A stretch of 64,000 nucleotides of DNA from Comamonadaceae bacterium (GCA_947452785.1 CANGDZ010000011.1:1-64000); one strand, 5' to 3'. Positions 46,878-56,319 are shown, numbered from the stretch's first letter. Made by a program: numbers and translations. Notes: a model not told the origin generated them from the sequence alone.

Positions 46878-48011
46878 TCAGCGCGATATCTCATCGACAG
46901 GACGCAGCATGATCGTGCGCTGCTGCGCGATACGCGTTTGTACCTGGGTCCGGTCTTTCACGTCACCGGCCAATTGGCCACAAGCGGCGTCGATGTCGTC
47001 GCCACGGGTTTTGCGCACGGTTGTGACCAAGCCTGCGTCTTGCAATTGCTTGGCAAACGCCAGCACCCGCGCCTGGGGCGAACGGAGCAAGCCCGAAGCG
47101 GGAAAAGGGTTGAAGGGAATCAGATTGAATTTGCAGCGCAGGCCGTCGCGGCCATGCTGACGCACCAAGGCGATCAAAGCCTCTGCGTGCTCAGGCTGAT
47201 CGTTAACACCGTCCAGCATGCAATATTCAAAGGTGATGAAGTCGCGCGGTGCGTGCGCCAAGTAGCGGGTGCAGGTGCGCAGCAATTCGTCCAAAGGATA
47301 TTTGCGGTTCAAGGGCACCAAGTTGTCGCGCAGCGCATCGGTGGGGGCGTGCAATGAAACGGCCAAGGCCACAGGACAATCGGCCGCCAAGCGATCCATC
47401 ATCGGCACCACACCCGAGGTGGAGACCGTGACCCGTCGACGCGACAGGCCGTAGCCGTGGTCGTCCAACATGGCTTTCAAGGCGGGCAGTAAAGCACTGT
47501 AGTTTTGCAGGGGCTCGCCCATGCCCATCATCACGACATTGGAGATGACACGCGAATCCACTTTGAGGTGCCTGCGCAAAAAATGTTCGGCAAACCACAG
47601 TTGCCCCAGAATTTCTGCCGTCGTCAGATTGCGGCTAAAGCCTTGGTGGCCTGTGGAGCAAAAGCGGCAACCGACAGCGCATCCGGCTTGCGATGAAATG
47701 CACAAGGTTCCTCGATCGTCTTCGGGAATGAATACGGTTTCAACCGCATTGCCATCGCCCACATTGAACAGCCATTTGATCGTGCCATCGGCAGAGACGT
47801 GTTCAGAAAGGACCGGCAAGGCTTGGACATGGGCGTGGACTTTGAGTTTTTCTCTCAAAGACTTGGCCAAGTCGCTCATCTGGTCAAATTCGCTGGCCCC
47901 TTTTTGATGGATCCAGCGGAACAATTGGGTGGCGCGGAACCGCTTCTCACCCAAGCGCTCACAAAAAACGGCCAGCCCTTCCAGGTCGAATTCAAGAAGG
48001 TTGGCCGTCAT
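46878..48011 (-). CDS. rlmN: Dual-specificity RNA methyltransferase RlmN
   Basis: A 377-residue radical SAM enzyme that makes 2-methyladenosine at A2503 of 23S rRNA and A37 of some tRNAs. The cluster motif is [16 protein letters not shown] (C-x3-C-x2-C). The N-terminal part has [17 protein letters not shown] and the mid-domain [14 protein letters not shown] and [16 protein letters not shown]. The two conserved cysteines at the C-terminal end of the domain are expected near [12 protein letters not shown] and in AACGQL. No ribosome site is clear before the ATG. It is 32 bases after ndk with a hairpin in the gap. Confidence 0.96.
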   Translation of the reverse strand: MTANLLEFDLEGLAVFCERLGEKRFRATQLFRWIHQKGASEFDQMSDLAKSLREKLKVHAHVQALPVLSEHVSADGTIKWLFNVGDGNAVETVFIPEDDRGTLCISSQAGCAVGCRFCSTGHQGFSRNLTTAEILGQLWFAEHFLRRHLKVDSRVISNVVMMGMGEPLQNYSALLPALKAMLDDHGYGLSRRRVTVSTSGVVPMMDRLAADCPVALAVSLHAPTDALRDNLVPLNRKYPLDELLRTCTRYLAHAPRDFITFEYCMLDGVNDQPEHAEALIALVRQHGRDGLRCKFNLIPFNPFPASGLLRSPQARVLAFAKQLQDAGLVTTVRKTRGDDIDAACGQLAGDVKDRTQVQTRIAQQRTIMLRPVDEISR

Positions 48012-48020
48012 GGGTCAATG

Positions 48021-48039
48021 GTCGCGAAAAAGTCGCGAC
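48021..48039 (-). other. Hairpin in the ndk-rlmN gap
   Basis: A perfect 7-bp stem, GTCGCGA / TCGCGAC, with a five-base loop. There is no T-run after it, so it is more likely an RNA processing or stability element than a full terminator. It lies immediately upstream of the rlmN start and may reduce its translation. Confidence 0.4.
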
Positions 48040-48043
48040 GTGA

Positions 48044-48469
48044 TTAACGTGCGTAAACGTTCATGCCAGCAAAGAAAAAGCCGATTTCCACAGCGGCAGT
48101 CTCAGCGGCATCCGAACCGTGCACAGCATTGGCGTCGATGCTGTCAGCAAAGTCAGCGCGAATGGTGCCAGGGGCAGCGTCTTTAGGGTTAGTGGCGCCC
48201 ATCAGGTCGCGGTTTTTCAAGATCGCGCCTTCGCCTTCCAAGGCTTGGATCATGACGGGGCCGGAAATCATGAAGTCCACCAGGTCTTTGAAGAAAGGAC
48301 GTGCGCTGTGCACAGCGTAGAACTGTTCAGCTTCGCCGCGTGACAGGTGAGCCATGCGAGCGGCAATCACTTTCAAGCCAGCAGCTTCAAAGCGAGCGTA
48401 GATTTGGCCGATCACGTTTTTAGCGACAGCGTCAGGCTTGATGATGGAGAGAGTGCGTTCGATAGCCAT
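48044..48469 (-). CDS. ndk: Nucleoside diphosphate kinase
   Basis: A 141-residue enzyme that transfers phosphate between NTPs and NDPs through a phosphohistidine. The family start [20 protein letters not shown] is seen. The active-site histidine is in [18 protein letters not shown], and the [16 protein letters not shown] and [14 protein letters not shown] segments are present. The length is typical of the hexameric or tetrameric short forms. It is the first gene of the long minus-strand block that continues through rlmN and pilF. AGGAAAAT precedes the ATG. Confidence 0.97.
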   Translation of the reverse strand: MAIERTLSIIKPDAVAKNVIGQIYARFEAAGLKVIAARMAHLSRGEAEQFYAVHSARPFFKDLVDFMISGPVMIQALEGEGAILKNRDLMGATNPKDAAPGTIRADFADSIDANAVHGSDAAETAAVEIGFFFAGMNVYAR

Positions 48470-48526
48470 GAAATTTTCCTGATATAGAGTGATATTGAAA
48501 CTTTTTGCCCTGCAGCAAAGCCTCTT

Positions 48527-48532
48527 ATTCTA
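48527..48532 (-). promoter_or_regulatory. Possible -10 box for ndk
   Basis: TAGAAT on the minus strand lies 58 bases upstream of the ndk start. A TTGACT exists further upstream, but at 24 bases from this hexamer, which is too far for a standard -35. Low-confidence call. Confidence 0.3.
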
Positions 48533-48596
48533 ACCCGAGACGACCTGGCGGAAAGGAGTCAAGACCCCACAAACGCCTGGACATCCAAGGGCCATG

Positions 48597-49844
48597 TCAG
48601 CGGCTGCGACCGCCGCCACCGGCGCCGCGACGTGGACCGCCTGAGCGACCGCCTGGGGCCTTGGTCTGACGCTGGCGGCTGAAACTTTCGGCGCCAATAT
48701 AGCCTTGGGATGTTTTCAAAGGGTCTGGCTGGCTGGCGCCCTCTTGGCGTGTTTTGCGATTGCCCGCACTGGCGGCCGGTACAGCGGTGCCCGGCATGCC
48801 ACGGCCCATGGGCAGCGGACGTCGATCACGGCCTTGACCTGCACCCCGGCCCCGCGTTGCAGGGCGAGGAGCCGGTGCACGCGCCAGGGCCTCAGGGCCC
48901 CCGGCCGCTTTCATCAGGGCGCGAATATCGGCCTCTTCCAACTCCATCCAACCGCTGCGGCGCAAACCGTGCGGCAAGACCATGGCGCCATAGCGAATAC
49001 GAATCAAACGGCTAACGGCATGGCCGACGGCCTCCATCATGCGGCGCACTTCGCGGTTGCGACCTTCTGAAATGGTGACGCGGTACCAGCAGTTGGCACC
49101 TTCGCCCCCGCCGTCTTCGATCGAGCCAAAGTTGGCCGGACCATCGTCCAGCATCACGCCGTCCAGCAGCTTTTGCTTTTCTTCTTTGCTCAAAGCGCCC
49201 AATACGCGCACCGCGTACTCACGCTCCAGGCCAAAACGCGGGTGCATCAACTGGTTGGCCAACTCGCCGGAGCTGGTGAACAGCAGCAAGCCTTCGGTAT
49301 TTAGGTCCAAGCGACCGACCGACTGCCATTTGCCATGTTGCAAACGCGGCAATTTGCGAAACACCGTGGGGCGGTTTTGCGGATCGTCATGGGTGACGAT
49401 TTCACCGGCCGGCTTGTGGTAGGCGATCACACGCGGCGGTGGCGGCGCAATGCGCACATGGATCAAGCGGCCATTGACCTTCACCTGGTCGCCATATTGG
49501 ATACGCTGGCCGACGTGAGCAGGTTCGTTGTTGACCGAAATCCGGCCTTCCAAAATCAATTGCTCCATCTCCAATCGCGAGCCCATGCCAGCCTGTGCCA
49601 GCACTTTGTGCAACTTAGGGGATTCGGCTTGAGGCGCCAGTACCCGCTTGTTCAACAAGGGGGCGTCGACTTCGATGTCCGCGTCATATTGGCCAGACAC
49701 CACGTCCGCCAAGCCAATGGCGCGCAGGCCGGCAGGCCCGGACGTTGCAGCGGGCGATGCCGCAGCTGCGTGTTCCTGGTCAGGTGTTGGCGAGTTGGCA
49801 GCCGACTCATCGTCAGCGTCGTGTGGGGGGAATGTCTCAGTCAT
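48597..49844 (-). CDS. rluB: 23S rRNA pseudouridine synthase RluB-like
   Basis: A 415-residue enzyme of the RsuA/RluB family that isomerises uridine in 23S rRNA (U2605 in E. coli). An N-terminal acidic Ala-rich extension (about 1-80) is followed by an S4 domain ([20 protein letters not shown]) and the catalytic domain with [17 protein letters not shown], whose aspartate is the catalytic residue. [14 protein letters not shown] is a further family block. The C-terminus is a basic low-complexity tail ([15 protein letters not shown] and [15 protein letters not shown]). The start ATG at 49844 overlaps the scpB stop by eight bases. Confidence 0.93.
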   Translation of the reverse strand: MTETFPPHDADDESAANSPTPDQEHAAAASPAATSGPAGLRAIGLADVVSGQYDADIEVDAPLLNKRVLAPQAESPKLHKVLAQAGMGSRLEMEQLILEGRISVNNEPAHVGQRIQYGDQVKVNGRLIHVRIAPPPPRVIAYHKPAGEIVTHDDPQNRPTVFRKLPRLQHGKWQSVGRLDLNTEGLLLFTSSGELANQLMHPRFGLEREYAVRVLGALSKEEKQKLLDGVMLDDGPANFGSIEDGGGEGANCWYRVTISEGRNREVRRMMEAVGHAVSRLIRIRYGAMVLPHGLRRSGWMELEEADIRALMKAAGGPEALARAPAPRPATRGRGAGQGRDRRPLPMGRGMPGTAVPAASAGNRKTRQEGASQPDPLKTSQGYIGAESFSRQRQTKAPGGRSGGPRRGAGGGGRSR

Positions 49845-50562
49845 GGTGCGGTGGCTCTTCTTCGGAAGTTTCGGCAGAAGGCTCTGTGACAAGACCGTCT
49901 TGGGAATAAAAGGTAGGGGAATAAGGTGCGGCAGCGTCTTGCACAGGCAGCAGCGTCAGCTCGAGTTCCGTGGACAAGACTTCTTCCAGCGATAACGCGG
50001 CCTGAACCGGTTCGTCATCCAGGGCGCTGGTCAGCAAGGAGGCCTGCGCATCGACGGATTGCAACAAGGGCAACTGATCCAGCGAGGACAACCCCAGATC
50101 GTCTAAAAACTGCTTGGTCGTGGCAAACAAACCAGGGCGACCCACGGTTTCCCGGTGACCGATCACCTCGACCCAGCCGCGATCTTCCAACTGCTTCAAA
50201 ATGAGGCTGTTGATGGTGACGCCGCGAATGTCTTCCATGTCGCCCCGTGTCACCGGTTGACGGTAGGCAATGATGGCCAGCGTTTCCAGCACCGCACGGG
50301 TGTATTTCGGCGGTTTTTCAGGGTGCAACCGGTCAAGGTATTCACGCAGATCGGGGCGGCTTTGAAAACGCCAACCTGTGGCCACCGGCACGAGCTCGAG
50401 CCCGCGGGTTGCCCAATCCAGCTGGAGCTCTTCTAAAAGTTGCTTGACCGTGTCTGCGCCTAAAGCGTCGGCAAAAAGGACCCGCAAATCTCGTACAGAG
50501 ACGGGTTGAGATGCACAAAGTAAGGCGGTTTCAAGGACACGCTTGGCTTGCGCCGTATTCAT
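49837..50562 (-). CDS. scpB: Segregation and condensation protein ScpB
   Basis: A 241-residue protein of the SMC-ScpAB condensin complex with tandem winged-helix domains. It helps compact and segregate the chromosome. Family blocks are [41 protein letters not shown] (its well-conserved core), [12 protein letters not shown] and [21 protein letters not shown]. The last 60 residues are acidic and variable. The start ATG at 50562 is supported by GGAAGA upstream. scpA, its usual partner, is not found directly upstream here, where rluD lies instead. It overlaps rluB. Confidence 0.93.
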   Translation of the reverse strand: MNTAQAKRVLETALLCASQPVSVRDLRVLFADALGADTVKQLLEELQLDWATRGLELVPVATGWRFQSRPDLREYLDRLHPEKPPKYTRAVLETLAIIAYRQPVTRGDMEDIRGVTINSLILKQLEDRGWVEVIGHRETVGRPGLFATTKQFLDDLGLSSLDQLPLLQSVDAQASLLTSALDDEPVQAALSLEEVLSTELELTLLPVQDAAAPYSPTFYSQDGLVTEPSAETSEEEPPHHD

Positions 50563-50704
50563 GGTGTCGTTCTTCCGGGAAAAATACGCCAGTGGCGTGA
50601 CCAACGGATGTGAAGATTCAATCGTGGGCTGTGACGCGCAGGTTGAACCCTAAGCGAATCACCAAGACTGCGCAACACCGAAAGCCGAGTTTGCAGATTG
50701 GCAA

Positions 50705-51721
50705 TTAGCTTTGATTGTAACTGAGACCCCAGGCATCCGTGGCCTGTTGCATGTCTGGGGGCATGGGTGAGCGAAAATCCAAAGCTTCGCCACTCACCGG
50801 ATGGAGAAAGGCAAGGTGAAACGCGTGCAAGGCTTGGCGCGTCATGCCTGCAGCGGGCTTGCCGCCGTAGACTGCATCGGCCAGCAAGGGAAACCCCAAA
50901 TGCGCCATGTGCACCCGAATTTGGTGCGTGCGTCCGGTGTGCAAGGTGCATTGAAGCCAGCAACCTTGGGCCGATTGCGCCACCAGATCGAAAGTTGTGG
51001 AGGCGGTTTTGCCTGAATGCCGAGCCAAATCGACTGCGGCCATGCGCAAGCGGTTGGCCGGATCACGCCCCACAGGTTGATCCAAGGTGTATCCGTCCTT
51101 CAGGCTCCAGGTGCCTGCGGCCAGGGCCCAGTACTGCCGCTTGACTTCGCGTGCCGCAATAAGTTGCACCAACGCATCCATGGTTTGCCGCGTTCGGGCC
51201 ACCACCATCAAGCCACTGGTGTCTTTGTCCAGTCGGTGCACGATACCGGCTCGCGGCAGCGTGGCCGCCTGCGCATCCCTGGCCAACAAGCCGTTCAGCA
51301 AGGTGCCACTCCAGTTGCCTGGAGCCGGATGCACCACCAGACCCGCAGGTTTGTTCAGGACACACAGATGGGGGTCTTCGTAGACCACGTCGAGCGCCAT
51401 GGCCTCGGGTTTGAAGGCCTGGGACTGAGGTGTCGCCCTGAGTTCCACTGACAACTCCACACCGGCCTTGACCTTGGCCGCCGATTTGGCGGCGGGTAGC
51501 CCGGCCAGTAAAACGGCGCCTTGTTCAATCAGTTGCTGCAAATAACTGCGCGAGAACTCCGGTACACATTGCGCCAAGACGCGATCCAGTCGCTCACCAT
51601 GCAGCGCCACGGGCACGGCAAAATGACGCCACTCAGAGGTCTCGGCAGACTCACCGTCGCCCAGGATCGCATCCAAAAGGCCTTGCGTCTCATCCGCTTC
51701 GGGGGGGGTCGATATAATCAA
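50705..51721 (-). CDS. rluD: 23S rRNA pseudouridine synthase RluD
   Basis: A pseudouridine synthase of about 338 residues acting on helix 69 of 23S rRNA (U1911/1915/1917). The S4 domain is seen as ERLDRVLAQCVPEFSRSYLQQ (read as ERLDRVLAQC plus VPEFSRSYLQQ). The catalytic aspartate is in GIVHRLDKDTSGLMVVAR, with the following TGRTHQIRVHMAHLG block. The start is uncertain: TTG at 51721 is the nearest plausible one, as no ATG lies close, and an ATG at 51808 (with AGG upstream) inside the bamD coding region is an alternative. A C8 run (51701-51708) lies near the first codons. It is divergent from bamD, with overlapping control regions. Confidence 0.9.
   Translation of the reverse strand: MIISTPPEADETQGLLDAILGDGESAETSEWRHFAVPVALHGERLDRVLAQCVPEFSRSYLQQLIEQGAVLLAGLPAAKSAAKVKAGVELSVELRATPQSQAFKPEAMALDVVYEDPHLCVLNKPAGLVVHPAPGNWSGTLLNGLLARDAQAATLPRAGIVHRLDKDTSGLMVVARTRQTMDALVQLIAAREVKRQYWALAAGTWSLKDGYTLDQPVGRDPANRLRMAAVDLARHSGKTASTTFDLVAQSAQGCWLQCTLHTGRTHQIRVHMAHLGFPLLADAVYGGKPAAGMTRQALHAFHLAFLHPVSGEALDFRSPMPPDMQQATDAWGLSYNQS
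51713..51718 (+). promoter_or_regulatory. -10 box for bamD
   Basis: A consensus TATAAT ends 31 bases before the bamD ATG, with AAGG at 51739-51742 as the ribosome site. The -35 region is not consensus-like (TCATCC at 17-base spacing). The element lies at the very start of rluD on the other strand. Confidence 0.5.
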
Positions 51722-51749
51722 TTGGCTAGAGTTTCTACAAGGTTGCGAG

Positions 51750-52550
51750 ATGCGTGGTTTCAGATTATCGGTGTTCCCGCTGGGGCTGGCTTTGATGGCC
51801 ACATTCATACTGTGCGCCTGTTCCAGTACACCCATCGACAACACGGCAGGTTGGTCGAGCGAAAAGCTATTCAACGAGGCCAAGGATGAAGCCAAATCAG
51901 GCGCCTGGGACAAGGCCATTGGCATGTTCGACAAGCTCGAAGGCCGCGCAGCAGGAACAACCTTGGCCCAACAAGCCCAATTGGAAAAAGCTTTTGCGCA
52001 ATTCAAAACCGGCGACAAGATCCAAGCCCTGGCGACCTTAGAGCGGTTCCTGAAACTGCACCCCGCCAGCCCCGCCATTGACTATGCGCTGTACCTAAAG
52101 GGTCTGATCAATTTCAATGAAAACCTAGGCTTGTTTTCTTTTCTGACACGCCAGGACTTGTCTGAGCGCGATCAAAAGGCGGCCAAAGACTCTTACGAAG
52201 CTTTTCGAGAGTTGAGTTCGCGCTTTCCCGACTCGAAATACGCGGTCGATGCGCGCCAAAGGATGACCTATATCGTCAACTCCTTGGCCTCCTACGAAGT
52301 CCATGTGGCACGTTATTACTACAACCGCGGCGCTTATGTGGCGGCCATCAACCGTGCGCAATTGGCGATTTCGGATTTTCAAGGCGTGCCTGTGGTGGAA
52401 GAAGCCCTGAATATTTTGATCAGTTCGTATGAAGCCCTGGGTATGACTGAATTGCGTGACGACACCCGACGCGTACTGGAAAAAAGCTACCCCAAAATTG
52501 CCCCCACCAAGGGCCTGGCCGACGCTAAGGCTTGGTGGAGATTTTGGTAA
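51750..52550 (+). CDS. bamD: Outer membrane assembly lipoprotein BamD
   Basis: A 266-residue TPR lipoprotein, the essential partner of BamA in the BAM complex. The signal peptide ends in LCACSST with the lipidated cysteine at about residue 24. TPR pattern: LFNEAKDEAKSGAWDKAIGM, LEKAFAQFKTGDKIQALATLERFL (in two parts), and the family block PDSKYAVDARQRMTYIVNSLA. AAGG lies seven bases before the ATG. The last 26 bases overlap the 3' end of the DinG-type helicase gene on the other strand, so the two transcripts converge with an antisense overlap. The final KAWWRFW is the usual C-terminal type. Confidence 0.96.
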   Translation: MRGFRLSVFPLGLALMATFILCACSSTPIDNTAGWSSEKLFNEAKDEAKSGAWDKAIGMFDKLEGRAAGTTLAQQAQLEKAFAQFKTGDKIQALATLERFLKLHPASPAIDYALYLKGLINFNENLGLFSFLTRQDLSERDQKAAKDSYEAFRELSSRFPDSKYAVDARQRMTYIVNSLASYEVHVARYYYNRGAYVAAINRAQLAISDFQGVPVVEEALNILISSYEALGMTELRDDTRRVLEKSYPKIAPTKGLADAKAWWRFW

Positions 52551-54582
52551 GCCTCTCCAAAGCATCTTCGAATTCAGCGGGATGTTGCAAGACCCGCATG
52601 GCAGGCAAGCTGGCCAGCAGTCGTTTGCCATAGCCCATGCTGGCCAAGCGGGGGTCGCACACCACCAAAATCCCGTGATCGGTTTCACTGCGAATCAAGC
52701 GCCCTGCCCCCTGCTTCAAGGCCACGGCGGCCTCGGGCAATGAATACGCGGCAAAAGCGCTGCGCCCCTCGCGCTCAAAGCGTGCTGAACGCGCCTCCAC
52801 CAAAGGATCATTGGGTGGTGGGAAAGGCAGCTTGTCGATCACGACCAACTGCAAAGCCTCACCGGGCACATCAAAGCCCTCCCAAAAGGAGGCCGAGGCC
52901 ACCAAAATGCAACCGAGCTGACCGTCTTGTGCGCCTTGGCGAAAGCGCTCCATCAAGCGACGCTTGGGCCCCTGCCCTTGCACCAGTACCTCCACGGACC
53001 CTGACAAAGTCAGATCTTCTGACAAGGCCTGACCGATGCTGCGCATGGCGGCCAAGGTGGTGGTCAGCACCAAGGTGCGCCCACCCAGAGTCAGCGCCGC
53101 CGGTCCGACCAATTCGGCAACAAGACGGCTGTGATGGGCTTCATTCGGGCGCGGCATGTGGCGGGGCACGTACACCCCCGCCTGGTCCGCATAATTGAAA
53201 GGGCTCGAGACCTGCAACAAGCGGGCCTGCATCAAGCCGCAGGGCTCGGTGAACCACCGCATCTGCGCGTCGTCGCCCAATGTGGCCGAAGTGAAGATGA
53301 AGGCCTTGCGATACGGCAAGGGTTCGGCCGGTGCATCTTCAAAGACTTTTTCCAAATCCTGGTCATCGCCACTGGTCGGTTTCATCCCCAACATTTGTGC
53401 CTGGACGGCATCGGCAATATCCAGCGGCGACTCCACCAAGCGCAGTTGTATGCCGATTTCAAGCCAACGCACCGACTCTGTGGCACAGGGCTTCTCAAAC
53501 CGGTGCAAGGTTTGCAGCAAGGCCGCAAAGCGCTCATACAAACGGACAAAGTCAGGTGCCAGTTCGGCCACGGTTTCCAAGGCGTCCATATTGCGTTTGC
53601 AGGCGGTCTGCACGTCGCTTAAACCTTGCTGCCATGCAGACAGGTTCAGGCCCGAGGGCTCGACCTCGGTCCAACGCAAGCGCGCGCCGGCACGGAACTC
53701 AGAGGCGGTCAATCGCAAATCGCGGGCTGATTTTTCCAGCTCACCGGTCACGGCAGACCAATCCACCAAGCCCCTGGCCAACTGCAAGCCAGCACCCAAG
53801 ACATCACGTGCCAGATCGATCAACTGCCCGGTGGTGATGTTATGGCCCAGAAAATTCACGCCAATTTCATTGAGCTGATGGGCTTCGTCAAACACCGTCA
53901 CCCGCACCGTGGGCAGCAGCTCGGCCATGCCCGACTCGCGCACCGTCAAATCGGCAAAAAACAAATGGTGATTGATCACCACCACATCGGCCGCCAAAGC
54001 CTCTTTGCGCGCCAGATTCACATGACAGGCTCTGAACTTAGGGCATTGAGAGCCAAGGCAGTTATCGCGGGTCGAAGTCACCAAGGGAATCACCGGCGAG
54101 CGGTCGTCCAAGCCCGACAATTCAGACAAATCACCCGTGAAGGTGGCATGCGACCAGGTCTCAATCTTGGCCAATGCATGGGCATAGGCACGGTCAGAGG
54201 CCTCGTGCCCCTGGCGTGACTGCTCCAAGCGGTGCAAGCACAGGTAACTGCCGCGGCCCTTGAGAAGGGCCACCTTGACCGGCAAGCCCAAGGTTTGGAT
54301 CAGCTTGGGAATATCCCGGGAAAACAATTGGTCTTGCAATGCTTTGGTGGCCGTGGACACCAGGGCCCTTTGACCGCTGAGCAACACCGGCACCAAGTAC
54401 GCGTAGGTTTTACCCACGCCCGTGCCAGCCTCTACCACCAACTCGCCCCCCTGCTCAACCACTTCGGCAATGGCTAGCGCCATTTGAGTTTGCCCCTCAC
54501 GCGGTTGGAAATAGGCCGAACTCGAAGCCAAAATGCCGTCAACGGCAAAGGCATGGACCACGGCGCTCGTCAAGTCGCTCAA
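52525..54582 (-). CDS. dinG: ATP-dependent DNA helicase of the DinG/YoaA type
   Basis: A helicase of about 685 residues, superfamily 2 XPD-like. Motif I is EAGTGVGKTYAYLVP, motif II is VFDEAHQLNE, and later blocks include ILVASASFWEGFDVPGEALQ and KQGAGRLIRSETDHGIL. The iron-sulfur cysteines are visible as C in GSYLCLHRL and in DNCLGSQCPKFRAC. The start is best placed at TTG 54582: it overlaps the DUF465 stop (TTGA) and AAGGAG lies just upstream. An ATG at 54609 in frame is the alternative. It probably resolves R-loops or damaged DNA. It overlaps bamD at its 3' end. Confidence 0.92.
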   Translation of the reverse strand: MSDLTSAVVHAFAVDGILASSSAYFQPREGQTQMALAIAEVVEQGGELVVEAGTGVGKTYAYLVPVLLSGQRALVSTATKALQDQLFSRDIPKLIQTLGLPVKVALLKGRGSYLCLHRLEQSRQGHEASDRAYAHALAKIETWSHATFTGDLSELSGLDDRSPVIPLVTSTRDNCLGSQCPKFRACHVNLARKEALAADVVVINHHLFFADLTVRESGMAELLPTVRVTVFDEAHQLNEIGVNFLGHNITTGQLIDLARDVLGAGLQLARGLVDWSAVTGELEKSARDLRLTASEFRAGARLRWTEVEPSGLNLSAWQQGLSDVQTACKRNMDALETVAELAPDFVRLYERFAALLQTLHRFEKPCATESVRWLEIGIQLRLVESPLDIADAVQAQMLGMKPTSGDDQDLEKVFEDAPAEPLPYRKAFIFTSATLGDDAQMRWFTEPCGLMQARLLQVSSPFNYADQAGVYVPRHMPRPNEAHHSRLVAELVGPAALTLGGRTLVLTTTLAAMRSIGQALSEDLTLSGSVEVLVQGQGPKRRLMERFRQGAQDGQLGCILVASASFWEGFDVPGEALQLVVIDKLPFPPPNDPLVEARSARFEREGRSAFAAYSLPEAAVALKQGAGRLIRSETDHGILVVCDPRLASMGYGKRLLASLPAMRVLQHPAEFEDALERLTKISTKP

Positions 54583-54788
54583 GCGGGCTCCTTGGGTTCT
54601 AAAAGCCATTGCAAACGTGCGATGTGATCGCGCAGCACCAACTTGCGTTTTTTCAAACGGCGAATGCGCAATTCATCAATAGCCGGATGCAGGCTGAGCT
54701 GGTCGATCAAGGCATTCAGATCGGCGTGTTCAATTTGCAATTCAATGCATTGGCGCTGGGGCGAACGCAAATCAAGGTCGGTTGTCAT
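54579..54788 (-). CDS. DUF465 (YdcH-like) small protein
   Basis: A 69-residue protein with the DUF465 pattern: an N-terminal polar part, then HADLNALIDQLSLHPAIDE and the positively charged RIRRLKKRKLVLRDHIARL, an amphipathic helix. The function is unknown. Its start overlaps the stop of the secreted-protein gene by 17 bases, and its stop overlaps the DinG TTG start. This makes it part of a tightly overlapping unit. AAGAGCTAG lies just before the ATG. Confidence 0.88.
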   Translation of the reverse strand: MTTDLDLRSPQRQCIELQIEHADLNALIDQLSLHPAIDELRIRRLKKRKLVLRDHIARLQWLLEPKEPA

Positions 54789-55134
54789 CTAGCTCTTTGG
54801 ACTCAGGTTGTTTGGCATCCAGGCGTTCTTGACGTTCGATCAAGGACAAGGCTCTTTGAGCAGCGCGCAATGCCTGTTCTTGCTTGTCAATGGGGGCCAG
54901 TGCTTGGCGGCGCTGCAAGCGGGCCGATTGCAGGCAATTGTTCACCATGAAATGCTGCCAGCATTGCCGGGCGGAGCGGTCAAAGTCGGCCGTAATGGCA
55001 TTCCGTTCATTTTGCAAAGCCAGCTTTTGAGCCTCTATTTGAGGCCTGTCCATGGGCTCTGCGGCCAGACAGCTGAAGGCGCCGAGCAGACACCAGAGGC
55101 AGAGCAAAAAAACAAACCTGCCACTGGTACTCAT
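54772..55134 (-). CDS. Small secreted protein with a two-cysteine motif, unknown function
   Basis: A 120-residue protein. A signal peptide (MSTSGRFVFLLCLWCLLGAF...SCLAAEP, cleaved near LAA) precedes a helical, charged mature part. A CWQHFMVNNCLQSARLQRRQ segment holds two cysteines ten residues apart, which could form a disulfide in the periplasm. The rest (IDKQEQALRAAQRALSLIE) looks like a coiled coil. I do not recognise a named family; similar short periplasmic proteins occur in Burkholderiales, from memory. It overlaps zapE by four bases (ATGA) and DUF465 by 17. Confidence 0.75.
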   Translation of the reverse strand: MSTSGRFVFLLCLWCLLGAFSCLAAEPMDRPQIEAQKLALQNERNAITADFDRSARQCWQHFMVNNCLQSARLQRRQALAPIDKQEQALRAAQRALSLIERQERLDAKQPESKELDDNRP

Positions 55135-56228
55135 GTGATGTCCGTGTTCACGGTACGGTGCTCAAGAGCCAGGAACTCGGCCGATTGCATTTCGTGCAAG
55201 CGCGATACAGTGCGCGGAAATTCGTGCACCAAGGGCCCCGCCACGTACAACTCCTCGGGCGGCACCTGCGCCGACATGATCAACTTGACGCGTCGGTCAT
55301 ACAACACGTCGATCAACCAGGTGAAGCGCCGGGCCTCAGACGCCAAACGCGCTGGCATGCTCGGCACATTGCTCAAGAGCAGGGTGTGGAATTGGCTGGC
55401 AATTTCCAAATAGTCATTTTGTGAACGGGCGCCGCCACACAGGGCCTTGAAATCAAACCAAACCACCCCGCCAGCGCGGCGCTTGGCCTGAATCTCCCGG
55501 GCCTCGATGTGCAAGACAGGTGATTCGTCATGGCCGCTGACCAGCTGCGCAAAGGCTTGCGTCATTTCAGCATCCACCTCGGGAGTCAAGGGCGTGAGGT
55601 ACAGGCGCAGCATTTCCAAGGTGCGTTGCCGGTAGTCGGTGCCATTGTCCACATTCACCACCTCCATGCGCGCATTGAGCAAGGCAATGGCGGGCAAAAC
55701 GCGATCACGGTGCATGCCACCGGGGTAAAGACCGTCGGGCATGAAGTTGGATGTGGTGACAAAACCCACCCCATGGTCCAACAAGGCGGCCAACAAACGG
55801 TACAAAATCATCGCGTCGGTGATGTCGGCTACATGGAACTCGTCAAAACAGATCAAGCGGTAGCGCTTGGCCATGCGCTTGCCCAGGACATCCAAGGGGT
55901 TGACCGTGCCTTGCATCAAGGCGAGTTCGCGGTGCACCTCGCGCATGAATTCATGAAAGTGCAAGCGGGTTTTTTTCTCTATCGGCACCGCATTGAAAAA
56001 GCAGTCCATCAAGAAACTTTTGCCCCGGCCCACGCCGCCATACATGTAGACGCCCTTCGGGATTTCTGGACGGTTCAGCAGCTTCTTTAGCGGGTTGGAA
56101 CGTTTGGCTTTGTAGCCGGCCCATTCGTCGGCGCACCGCTGCAGTGCTTGCACAGCGCGCAACTGGGCCGGATCGCTTTGGTAGCCCCGCGCGGCGAGCT
56201 CTTGTTGGTAATTCTGGAGGACTGACAT
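55131..56228 (-). CDS. zapE: Cell division ATPase ZapE (AFG1-like)
   Basis: A 365-residue AAA+-like ATPase associated with the Z-ring and membrane-protein quality control. Walker A is YMYGGVGRGKSFLMDCFF, Walker B is LICFDEFHVADITDAM and the sensor region is VGFVTTSNFMPDGLYPGGM. ERRVKLIMSAQ-like FTWLIDVLYDRRVKLIMSA completes the domain. The start ATG at 56228 gives MSVLQNYQQELAARGYQSD. No strong ribosome site is seen. It is the first gene of the zapE-secreted-DUF465-dinG unit. The length is normal. Confidence 0.93.
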   Translation of the reverse strand: MSVLQNYQQELAARGYQSDPAQLRAVQALQRCADEWAGYKAKRSNPLKKLLNRPEIPKGVYMYGGVGRGKSFLMDCFFNAVPIEKKTRLHFHEFMREVHRELALMQGTVNPLDVLGKRMAKRYRLICFDEFHVADITDAMILYRLLAALLDHGVGFVTTSNFMPDGLYPGGMHRDRVLPAIALLNARMEVVNVDNGTDYRQRTLEMLRLYLTPLTPEVDAEMTQAFAQLVSGHDESPVLHIEAREIQAKRRAGGVVWFDFKALCGGARSQNDYLEIASQFHTLLLSNVPSMPARLASEARRFTWLIDVLYDRRVKLIMSAQVPPEELYVAGPLVHEFPRTVSRLHEMQSAEFLALEHRTVNTDIT

Positions 56229-56261
56229 ACAGCCGGTATTGTCTCTGAAATTTGAAATGAA

Positions 56262-56287
56262 AAAGCCCACTGTTATCAGCGGGCTTT
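56262..56287 (-). terminator. Terminator of the 2-oxoglutarate dehydrogenase operon
   Basis: On the minus strand AAAGCCC and GGGCTTT form a 7-bp stem around a 12-base loop, ending GGGCTTTTTC. It lies 33 bases after the lpdA stop and 34 bases before the zapE start, so it separates the two units. Confidence 0.7.
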
Positions 56288-56319
56288 CAAGGCCTCAAGA
56301 GGCTTAGGGTCTAAAGAAC

